DNA of 5,287 bases from an uncultured Sphingobacteriia bacterium (GTDB lineage Bacteria > Bacteroidota > Bacteroidia > Chitinophagales > Chitinophagaceae): the NCBI GenBank assembly GCA_945957225.1, contig CAMFKK010000207.1:1-5287 (forward strand), in the 5' to 3' direction. The notes beneath the pieces are model-generated. The model had not been told where the DNA came from. It worked only from the letters and a program-made list of their open reading frames with translations, and did no database searches. Positions 1 to 5,287 of this stretch are shown piece by piece. The position numbers were made by a program, and so were the translations under genes. How positions within the stretch are numbered: position 1 is the first letter of the stretch; each line of letters begins with the position of its first letter.

Positions 1-47
1 CAACACTCGACTAGTCGTCGGCAGCGTCAGATGTGTATAAGAGACAG
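1..47 (+). other. Illumina Nextera adapter left on contig end (not genomic)
   Basis: Bases 15-47 match the Nextera read-1 transposase adapter exactly. The last 19 of these (29-47, AGATGTGTATAAGAGACAG) are the Tn5 mosaic end. The eight bases before it (7-14, TCGACTAG) match a standard Nextera i5 index that I recall as S513. Bases 1-6 (CAACAC) differ by one base from CTACAC, the end of the P5 oligonucleotide. The order P5, index, adapter, insert is that of a library molecule, so genomic sequence starts at base 48. The mosaic end here is a library-preparation remnant, not a resident transposon: no transposase and no second end are present. Read on the minus strand, the adapter extends the truA reading frame by six false residues (LSLIHI) before a stop codon. 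Confidence 0.98.
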
Positions 48-710
48 GTCCTTGGCTTCTAGAATATCTCGGAATCCTTGCATAGTCAAGCTTCCCCTAC
101 CCGTTTTGAGCATGGTAGCTACCAAACCACGAATCATCCCCCTTAAAAAGCGATTGGCCGTGACTTCATAGACTAGGATTCCGTCTTTTTCAATCCATTC
201 AGACCTAATAATTTGACAATTGAAATTATTAACCTGGGTATTGCGTTTGGAAAAAGAGGTAAAATCAGTGTATTCCATTAAAATAGCCGCCGCCTGATCC
301 AAAGCTTCTTTCTGAATGGGAAAGGGATACAACCAAGCAGTTTCCGTTAAAAAAGGGTCTTTCTGGGTATGGATACAATACTGATAAGACCTAGAAATAG
401 CCTGAAACCTGCTATGGGCGTCTTCAGCCACCCGAACAATCTGATGTATAGCTATGTCTTTGGGCAAAACGGCATTGAGCCCATAGACCTGTCTGGAACT
501 GATCTCTAAGACAGAATCAAAATGAAAATAATTTTGCTTAGCATGAACACCAGCATCGGTTCTGGAAGAACCAGTCAGTGAAAAAGGTTGACGAAAAATG
601 GTTTCTAAAGCCTTTGTTACTTCTGACTGAATAGTGTTTCCGGTATCCTGAATCTGGAATCCGCTATAGGCAGTACCCTTATAAGAAAGCTCCAGAAAGT
701 AGCGTGGCAT
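48..710 (-). CDS. truA: tRNA pseudouridine(38-40) synthase TruA, 3' end missing
   Basis: TruA isomerises uridines at positions 38, 39 and 40 in the anticodon stem-loop of many tRNAs to pseudouridine, in the cytoplasm. Visible are 221 genuine residues. The N-terminus is family-typical (YFLELSYKGTAYSGFQ). The catalytic Asp is D52 in the SSRTDAGVHA motif, and the second active-site motif is SRSYQY with Tyr109. A third conserved block, NRFLRGMIRGLV, lies at about 186-197. The family usually has about 245-270 residues, so roughly 25-45 C-terminal residues are lost at the contig end; residues translated beyond D221 come from adapter. The start is the ATG at 708-710, whose product begins exactly as the family does. 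There is no clear Shine-Dalgarno sequence, as expected in Bacteroidota. The start lies 3 bases after the stop of the preceding same-strand gene, so the pair is probably cotranscribed and perhaps translationally coupled. Confidence 0.96.
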
Positions 711-713
711 GGC

Positions 714-1493
714 TTATTTATAGGATGATTTGGCCTTTTTGGGAATGGCACCTACCTGTGGCATGGGCAGATTTAAAATGCTCTCGGGTTCTTGCTCCTT
801 AGCACTCTCTTCTTTCAAACGCTTTTTAACCGGCGCGGGAAGGTCTTTGGCTTCATCCAATGCGGGTATAAAAATTTGAACTGTATCTAATTTGGACCCA
901 TTCAAAACGGCATAAGCTTGGTTAATCCCATTTACCCCTACTTTTTCATAAGTTTTGGTCACGCTGGTGGTTGGTGCAGGCGCTGGATTTGCGGGTTTAT
1001 ATACCACAGAGGTACCGCTTCCTAAATTGGGATTGCTAATTTTAATCCTTTCGCCCTTGGCATTTTTAGAAATGGTATCAATCACAGGTTTATTTACCTT
1101 ACTCTCATAATTGATCTTGGCCAGTTCTTTACCAACGGCATTACGAATGGACTCTCGTGAAACCTGATCTAACAAAATAAAATTATTGTCAACATCTTGC
1201 TTTAACCAGAATCCACGGTCTTTCTCGGACAGTTGTACCAAAAAAGTTTGACCGGCAAACTGGTGTTTGGGGAAACTAATAGCCAATTTATAATCAGCAG
1301 GGGGCAAACTGGGTATTAATAAGTAACCAGTATTATTGGAATAAAAGACCTTATCCCCCATTTGAACCGTGTATGGAATCTTGGCTTCTGTTTGAATATA
1401 GATAAAATAGGAGCTCTGGGCATGCAAATGCTGCAGACAGAAAAGGCCTGCAACCAACACCAAAATGGAAAATCCTTTGCGCTGTTGCTGCAT
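714..1493 (-). CDS. Secreted protein of unknown function, upstream of truA
   Basis: I do not assign a function; the product is 259 residues from the ATG at 1491-1493. Residues 1-25 form a signal peptide: QQQRK, then a hydrophobic stretch to about residue 20, then a likely cut after HLHA with Gln26 as the mature N-terminus. There is no lipobox, so it is probably a soluble periplasmic or exported protein. Residues of about 28-100 look beta-rich (YFIYIQTEAKIPYTVQMGDK, then short strands with GYLLIP and YKLAISFP). This resembles a small beta-sandwich module that I associate with uncharacterised Chitinophagaceae proteins. After that come a charged helical stretch, a low-complexity Pro/Ala/Thr linker near 165-180 (KPANPAPAPTT) and a Lys/Glu-rich tail ending in KKAKSSYK. 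An in-frame TTG at 1512-1514 would add seven residues before the signal peptide, but the ATG gives a normal signal sequence and the TTG overlaps a putative -7 box. The stop lies 3 bases before truA. Confidence 0.85.
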   Translation of the reverse strand: MQQQRKGFSILVLVAGLFCLQHLHAQSSYFIYIQTEAKIPYTVQMGDKVFYSNNTGYLLIPSLPPADYKLAISFPKHQFAGQTFLVQLSEKDRGFWLKQDVDNNFILLDQVSRESIRNAVGKELAKINYESKVNKPVIDTISKNAKGERIKISNPNLGSGTSVVYKPANPAPAPTTSVTKTYEKVGVNGINQAYAVLNGSKLDTVQIFIPALDEAKDLPAPVKKRLKEESAKEQEPESILNLPMPQVGAIPKKAKSSYK

Positions 1494-1511
1494 CAAATAC
1501 GGTTTAAAAAG

Positions 1512-1519
1512 CAAAACTA
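1512..1519 (-). promoter_or_regulatory. Putative -7 box for the secreted protein-truA unit
   Basis: On the minus strand these bases read TAGTTTTG, a full match to the Bacteroidota -7 consensus TAnnTTTG. A transcript would start near 1505-1507 and leave a leader of about 12 bases before the ATG at 1493. I do not see a convincing -33 TTG at the usual distance (about 17-23 bases upstream), so this is a weak call based on one element in an AT-rich region. Confidence 0.35.
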
Positions 1520-1590
1520 AGTCAATTCCTAGAATTCATTCATCCCCAGTTATTGGTATAAATCCCTAGATTTTGCCATTTAACTGATTC

Positions 1591-1602
1591 TTAAACGTTT
1601 AA
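1591..1602. promoter_or_regulatory. 12-bp perfect palindrome between divergent genes
   Basis: TTAAACGTTTAA is its own reverse complement. It lies in the 151-base divergent intergenic region (1494-1644), 14 bases before the putative -7 box of the aminopeptidase gene, so it covers the place where the -33 element should be. Position and symmetry fit an operator for a dimeric regulator. An AT-rich palindrome of this length can also arise by chance, and no regulator is encoded here to pair it with. Confidence 0.3.
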
Positions 1603-1616
1603 AACAGTCCTACTAT

Positions 1617-1624
1617 TATCTTTA
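1617..1624 (+). promoter_or_regulatory. Putative -7 box of the M1 aminopeptidase gene
   Basis: TATCTTTA matches seven of eight positions of the Bacteroidota -7 consensus TAnnTTTG, differing only in the last base. Transcription would begin near 1630 and give a short leader of about 15 bases before the ATG at 1645. The leader (TTAAATTAAGCCTC) is AT-rich and has no Shine-Dalgarno sequence, which is normal for this phylum. No good -33 TTG is seen; the expected place overlaps the palindrome at 1591-1602. Confidence 0.45.
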
Positions 1625-1644
1625 CGCCCATTAAATTAAGCCTC

Positions 1645-4119
1645 ATGAAGCAATTACTCTTATTTGTTAGCCTTTTTGCCTTGGGTTTTGCACAAGCCCA
1701 ACCGGCCAAACCAAACGATGCCTGGAAAAAAATCTATCGCGCAACAGCGCCAAAAATCAATGACCTGGTGCATACCAAACTGGATGCCAAGTTTGATTAC
1801 AGCAAATCTTATCTCAACGGAAAGACCTGGATTACGTTAAAGCCTCATTTTTATCCAACAGATTCTTTGCAATTAGACGCAAAGGGCATGGATATTAAGC
1901 AAGTGGAGATAGTCAAGTCTGGTAAGAACAGTGCTTTAAAATATCAGTACGATGGTTATTTCTTAAATATTCAATTGGACAAAACTTATCAAAAAGACGA
2001 AAAATATACGGTCTATATAGCATATACTGCCAAACCCGACGAATTTAAAGTGGAAGGAAGTGCGGCTATTACAGACGCTAAGGGATTGTATTTTATCAAT
2101 CCAAGGGGTGAAGAAAAAGACAAACCTACACAGATCTGGACCCAAGGTGAGACAGAAGGAACTTCTGTTTGGATTCCTACTATTGATAGACCTAATCAAA
2201 AAACTACCAATGAATTTAACCTAACAGTTCCTGCCAAATATGTAACACTTTCTAATGGCAAACTAGTGGCACAGGTTAAAAATGCAGATGGTACTAGAAC
2301 CGATAGTTGGAAAATGGATCAACCACATAGCCCCTATTTATTCTTTATGGGTGTGGGTGACTGGGCCATTGTAAAAGACAGTTACAAGGGTAAGGAAGTT
2401 TGCTATTATGTTGAGAAATCCTATGAGAAAGTAGCTCGCAAAATCTTTGGTCTAACACCTGAGATGATGCAATTCTTCTCTGAAAAAGTAACTGGCATTG
2501 ATTATCCATGGGTGAAGTACAACCAAATAGTTGGTAGAGACTATGTAAGTGGTGCCATGGAAAACACTACTGCTACCCTGCATCAAGAAAGCGCCCAACA
2601 AGACGCCAGACAATTGGTAGATGGCAACGAATGGGAGGGTACGGTTGCACACGAACTCTTTCACCAATGGTTTGGTGATTATGTTACCGCTGAAAGCTGG
2701 AGTAACCTAACCGTGAATGAAAGCTTTGCAGATTATAGCCAGCTGCTTTGGTTAGAACACAAATATGGTGCGGATGCTGCAGGCTTTGAACAATACAAAG
2801 AAATGAGTTCCTATTTGAATAGTGGCAGTGCGGGTAAAGACCTAGTACGCTTCTACTATAATGATAAGGAAGACATGTTTGACCAAGTGAGCTACCAAAA
2901 GGGTGGACGCATTTTACATATGTTACGCAACTTTGTAGGAGACAAAGCCTTCTTTGCTTCATTAAATAAATACCTTAACAGCAATAAATTTGGCAATGGT
3001 AGTGCACACAAATTGCGTTTGGCATTTGAAGAAACAACAGGAAAAGACCTGAACTGGTTTTTCAACCAGTGGTATTTTGGAAGTGGACATCCAAAGTTAG
3101 ACATCAGTTATGGCTATGATGCTGATAAAAAAATAGCCCAAGTATTTATCAAACAAACACAGAGCGGAGAAAAATTATTTAAACTGCCTGTGGCGATAGA
3201 CATCTATGAAGCCGGCAAAAAAACCAGACACCAGGTTTGGGCTGAAAACAAAGCTGACACTTTCAATTTTGCTGTTAATGCCAAACCGGCATTAATCAAT
3301 GTTGATGGTGATAAAATTTTGTTGGCTGAGAAAAAAGACAACAAGAGCTTAGAAGAATTTATCTATCAATATACCCATGCAGGATTGTATTTAGACAGAA
3401 GAGAAGCTGTTGATTTTGCAAGCAAAAAAATTAGCGACCCCGCTGCTTATCAATTAGTGGTTAAAGCATTAAATGATCCATTTGATAGAATCCGTGCAAA
3501 AGCCTTGGGTAGTTTTGGTACAGCAAAAATTGATGCAGCTACTTTAGCCAAAATTGAAAGCATTGCTAAAAATGATCCCAAAAGAATGGTTAGAGCCGAT
3601 GCCATAGATATATTGGCCAAACAAAAAAATAGTGCTTACGCTAGTTTGTTTGTAGCAGCAACAAAAGACTCTTCTTATACTGTGGCTGGTGCTGGTTTAG
3701 AAGCACTGTCACAAATTGACAGTGTACAAGCTTTTGCTATTGCACAAGCTTTATCAAAAGAACCCAGCAAAGGAAGATTGAATGCTGCCATTTCTAATGT
3801 GATCATTGAGTTTGGTGATGAATCTGCATTTGATTTTATTTTGAACAGCTTTTCCAAAATGCCATTAGGCCAAGAAAAATTTGGTGCAGTTGCATCTTTG
3901 GGTGAATTCTTAAACAAAGTAAACAATACCAAAAACTTTGAAAAAGGGGTAGATGAAATTGTAAAATTCCGTGACGAGATTCCAGGACAAATTAAATCAC
4001 AAACAGATCCTTATATCAATAATATGATTCTTAAAACACTTGCTGGTAAAAAAGAAGCTGCAGGCGCTAAAGCCATGGCCGATTATATCAACAGCAAATT
4101 GCCTGCTGCCAAAAAATAA
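1645..4119 (+). CDS. Exported M1 family zinc aminopeptidase with HEAT-like C-terminus
   Basis: This is a complete 824-residue metallopeptidase that removes N-terminal amino acids from peptides, probably in the periplasm or outside the cell. Residues 1-18 are a signal peptide (MKQLLLFVSLFALGFAQA) followed by Gln19. The N-terminal beta domain spans about 35-245. The exopeptidase motif GAMEN is at 303-307. The zinc site is HELFH at 336-340, with ligands His336 and His340, catalytic Glu337, and Glu359 in NES as third ligand after the standard 18-residue spacer. Tyr417 in DQVSYQKGG fits the conserved transition-state tyrosine. Thus all expected catalytic residues are present. Residues of about 583-735 form four helical HEAT-like repeats with a recurring Asp/Pro-Arg-Ala pattern. 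There is no lipobox and no clear type IX secretion C-terminal domain; the end is PAAKK. The ATG is chosen because it begins the signal peptide directly. The gene is probably monocistronic, between a divergent promoter region and a hairpin terminator. The exact substrate preference cannot be read from sequence. Confidence 0.97.
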   Translation: MKQLLLFVSLFALGFAQAQPAKPNDAWKKIYRATAPKINDLVHTKLDAKFDYSKSYLNGKTWITLKPHFYPTDSLQLDAKGMDIKQVEIVKSGKNSALKYQYDGYFLNIQLDKTYQKDEKYTVYIAYTAKPDEFKVEGSAAITDAKGLYFINPRGEEKDKPTQIWTQGETEGTSVWIPTIDRPNQKTTNEFNLTVPAKYVTLSNGKLVAQVKNADGTRTDSWKMDQPHSPYLFFMGVGDWAIVKDSYKGKEVCYYVEKSYEKVARKIFGLTPEMMQFFSEKVTGIDYPWVKYNQIVGRDYVSGAMENTTATLHQESAQQDARQLVDGNEWEGTVAHELFHQWFGDYVTAESWSNLTVNESFADYSQLLWLEHKYGADAAGFEQYKEMSSYLNSGSAGKDLVRFYYNDKEDMFDQVSYQKGGRILHMLRNFVGDKAFFASLNKYLNSNKFGNGSAHKLRLAFEETTGKDLNWFFNQWYFGSGHPKLDISYGYDADKKIAQVFIKQTQSGEKLFKLPVAIDIYEAGKKTRHQVWAENKADTFNFAVNAKPALINVDGDKILLAEKKDNKSLEEFIYQYTHAGLYLDRREAVDFASKKISDPAAYQLVVKALNDPFDRIRAKALGSFGTAKIDAATLAKIESIAKNDPKRMVRADAIDILAKQKNSAYASLFVAATKDSSYTVAGAGLEALSQIDSVQAFAIAQALSKEPSKGRLNAAISNVIIEFGDESAFDFILNSFSKMPLGQEKFGAVASLGEFLNKVNNTKNFEKGVDEIVKFRDEIPGQIKSQTDPYINNMILKTLAGKKEAAGAKAMADYINSKLPAAKK

Positions 4120-4136
4120 ACAGCATGATGAAATTG

Positions 4137-4167
4137 AAAAAGCCATCTCTTTTGGGGATGGCTTTTT
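4137..4167. terminator. Bidirectional intrinsic terminator between convergent genes
   Basis: AAAAAGCCATC (4137-4147) is an exact reverse complement of GATGGCTTTTT (4157-4167), giving an 11-bp stem with a nine-base loop. The GC-containing core (GCCATC/GATGGC) is flanked by an A tract on the left and a T tract on the right, so both transcripts would show a hairpin followed by U residues. It lies 17 bases after the aminopeptidase stop and 21 bases after the stop of the convergent minus-strand gene, a position suitable for ending both. Confidence 0.9.
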
Positions 4168-4188
4168 GCTTGGTTGATGTTGGGAACA

Positions 4189-4986
4189 TTACTGCTCAAC
4201 AACGAGTTTCAATTTTATCTTAAGACTAATTGGTGAATTAATCTCGGCAGTTTCTGTAGTACCTGTCATGTCTGTTGTTGATTCTTCCTTTAATAATAAA
4301 CCATTGGTTCTATTATACCAACGTCTAGCCGTTGCATATCCTTTGAGATTTTGCTTAATCTCCATTTCCTGCATTTTGGTAACGGTACTTATTTTAGAAT
4401 CCGTTGTGATATTTATTTCCACTTCGGTAGGGCTAACATTCATGACAGTATAATGATTGACTGAGCGCATATCGGCATTGCCCAATGAGTCAACCCATTG
4501 ATATCCCTGTACCAATTTGGAAGGCGCAACCAATAAAAAAAAACGATTGGGCTCATCAAGATTAGCCGTAATGGTTGGTGCCGGTTTTACCTCTGTCTTA
4601 GAAACCAATTTATTGGAATCCATCACTAAGACAATGGGCTGGTTGAGTATTTCTTGAAAGGCAGCTAATTCAGGCGCCGACATAGATGAAGCACTATCGG
4701 TATCTATTTTCTGTTCCATCCCAACCATATTCATTTCCATCTTGAATCTTCTGGGAGTAATGGACAGGGTATACCCCGTATTGGTAATGGCTTTTAATTC
4801 AAAGTCATGATAAACAGTAGATGTATTTCTAATTTCCTGGTGCTGATCCATCATGGTGGCATCAATGGTATTCTCTGTTTGAGTAACCAATTTGAATGTT
4901 TTACCAATGGGAACTTTTAGATACTGTGCCTTTAATATGGCACTGCTACTAAAGCTTGCCACAAGAATGAATAGGTATTTTCTCAT
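4189..4986 (-). CDS. Secreted DUF6263-like protein of unknown function
   Basis: The product has 265 residues from the ATG at 4984-4986. Residues 1-20 are a signal peptide (MRKYLFILVASFSSSAILKA) with Gln21 as the probable mature N-terminus and no lipobox, which suggests a periplasmic or exported protein. The mature part starts with a short Gly-Lys strand (VPIGKTFKLVTQTENT) followed by alternating beta strands, a Met-rich segment at 81-90 (FKMEMNMVGM), a helix near 104-114 and a mid-protein VLVMDSNKLVSKTE segment. The C-terminal half contains GYATARRWYNRTNGLLLKEE and a Thr-rich strand. This order resembles the Bacteroidota family DUF6263; I call it by pattern only, and that family has no assigned reaction. 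An in-frame TTG at 5011-5013 would add nine residues and overlap the preceding gene, so the ATG is preferred. The gene follows the TPM-type gene by 20 bases and is likely in one transcript with it. Confidence 0.85.
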   Translation of the reverse strand: MRKYLFILVASFSSSAILKAQYLKVPIGKTFKLVTQTENTIDATMMDQHQEIRNTSTVYHDFELKAITNTGYTLSITPRRFKMEMNMVGMEQKIDTDSASSMSAPELAAFQEILNQPIVLVMDSNKLVSKTEVKPAPTITANLDEPNRFFLLVAPSKLVQGYQWVDSLGNADMRSVNHYTVMNVSPTEVEINITTDSKISTVTKMQEMEIKQNLKGYATARRWYNRTNGLLLKEESTTDMTGTTETAEINSPISLKIKLKLVVEQ

Positions 4987-5006
4987 AGTACCGGATTTAA
5001 GTAAGA

Positions 5007-5287
5007 CTACCAACTTCCGCTGGCTCCGCCTCCTCCACTGGATCCACCGCCGAATCCACCAAATCCACCACCGCCGCCGCCAAAACCACCTCCCCTACTT
5101 CCTCCCCCACCTGAGAGCAAGGAAGTCCAGAACAGGGTTTCAGCAATATTGCCTGCTCCTCTACGGCTCATCATACCGCCTCCACCACCGCGTCCGCCGC
5201 TAACTAGGGCAATGACAATTACTAATATGATTAAAAAAGTAATCAAGGACCCGCCTCCACTACCTTTTCCTTTTGTTGCTTTTTCTC
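5007..5287 (-). CDS. TPM-domain (YgcG-like) membrane protein, 5' end outside window
   Basis: The frame is open to the window edge and shows the last 92 residues. They begin with a basic, Gly-rich linker (EKATKGKGSGGGS), then one transmembrane segment (LITFLIILVIVIALVSG) and a long glycine-rich tail interrupted by a hydrophobic patch (NIAETLFWTSLL). The tail ends in GGGGASGSW. A single membrane span followed by a Gly-rich tail ending in GGGGASG-x-W is the signature end of TPM-domain proteins (PF04536, YgcG-like), whose N-terminal globular domain faces the periplasm. That domain is not visible, so the identification rests on the tail. The codon at 5244-5246 is TTG inside the transmembrane stretch and should not be taken as a start. 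Homologues often sit beside lemA, which could lie beyond the edge. The exact role of these proteins in the envelope is unsettled. Confidence 0.82.
   Translation of the reverse strand, partial: EKATKGKGSGGGSLITFLIILVIVIALVSGGRGGGGGMMSRRGAGNIAETLFWTSLLSGGGGSRGGGFGGGGGGFGGFGGGSSGGGGASGSW

Noticed and set aside
27..47. Native C-terminus of TruA ending in LSLIHI
   Set aside because: These codons are the reverse complement of the Nextera adapter; the genuine reading frame is cut at base 48.
29..47. Tn5-type mosaic end as a sign of a resident transposon
   Set aside because: It is part of a complete library adapter with a barcode, has no transposase and no partner end.
1494..1514. TTG start giving a 266-residue form of the secreted protein
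   Set aside because: It adds seven residues in front of a normal signal peptide, and the TTG overlaps a TAnnTTTG box; the ATG at 1491-1493 is preferred.
1963..3932. Several minus-strand open frames of 70-92 codons opposite the aminopeptidase
   Set aside because: They lie wholly inside a well-supported gene, have no recognisable domains and no promoters or spacing that fit real genes.
4987..5013. TTG start giving a 274-residue form of the DUF6263-like protein
   Set aside because: It would overlap the end of the TPM-type gene and place nine extra residues before the signal peptide; the ATG at 4984-4986 is better.
5020..5200. GC-rich triplet repeat array (CCGCC/CCACC units)
   Set aside because: It is explained by glycine codons in the tail of the TPM-type protein; units are irregular and in frame, not an independent repeat.
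4892..5203. Plus-strand open frame with Arg/His-rich product
   Set aside because: It is the antisense shadow of the glycine-rich tail and of the signal peptide of the DUF6263-like gene; the composition follows from GGN codons read backwards.
5007..5246. A complete 79-residue glycine-rich small protein
   Set aside because: The supposed start is a TTG within the membrane segment, and the frame stays open to the window edge; it is the end of a larger protein.
48..5287. CRISPR array, tRNA, rRNA, riboswitch, defence or other novel system
   Set aside because: No repeat-spacer pattern, no RNA gene fold or consensus, and no gene typical of such systems was seen; the window is almost fully taken up by housekeeping and envelope genes.

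Overview
The window looks like the end of an assembled contig from a Bacteroidota bacterium, most likely of the Chitinophagaceae type. This rests on protein style and promoter signals, not on a marker gene. The support is: secreted proteins whose signal peptides all end in Ala followed by Gln, no Shine-Dalgarno sequences before the genes, -7 boxes of the TAnnTTTG type, and an M1 aminopeptidase with a HEAT-like C-terminal region. Base composition is moderately AT-rich and even, with no sign of recent transfer.

Layout. Bases 1-47 are not genomic: they are an Illumina Nextera read-1 adapter with an i5 index and the end of P5. The genomic sequence begins at 48, inside the 3' part of truA on the minus strand (tRNA pseudouridine 38-40 synthase, C-terminus missing). 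Three bases separate truA from the stop of the gene before it on the same strand (714-1493), a secreted protein of unknown function. These two probably form one transcription unit. A 151-base divergent intergenic region (1494-1644) carries putative -7 boxes for both directions and a perfect 12-bp palindrome. It is followed on the plus strand by a complete 824-residue exported M1 zinc aminopeptidase (1645-4119). A strong symmetrical hairpin with A and T tracts (4137-4167) ends this gene and probably also the convergent one. On the minus strand beyond it lie a secreted DUF6263-like protein (4189-4986) and, 20 bases before it, the 3' end of a TPM-domain (YgcG-like) membrane protein (5007 to the window edge), of which only the transmembrane segment and glycine-rich tail are visible.

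How the genes work together. The M1 peptidase probably trims peptides in the periplasm or at the cell surface. TruA acts in the cytoplasm on tRNA. The other three proteins are envelope or exported proteins with no assigned reaction. I see no defence system, mobile element, CRISPR array, RNA gene or other new multi-gene system. The most important observation is the adapter, which adds a false six-residue end to TruA.
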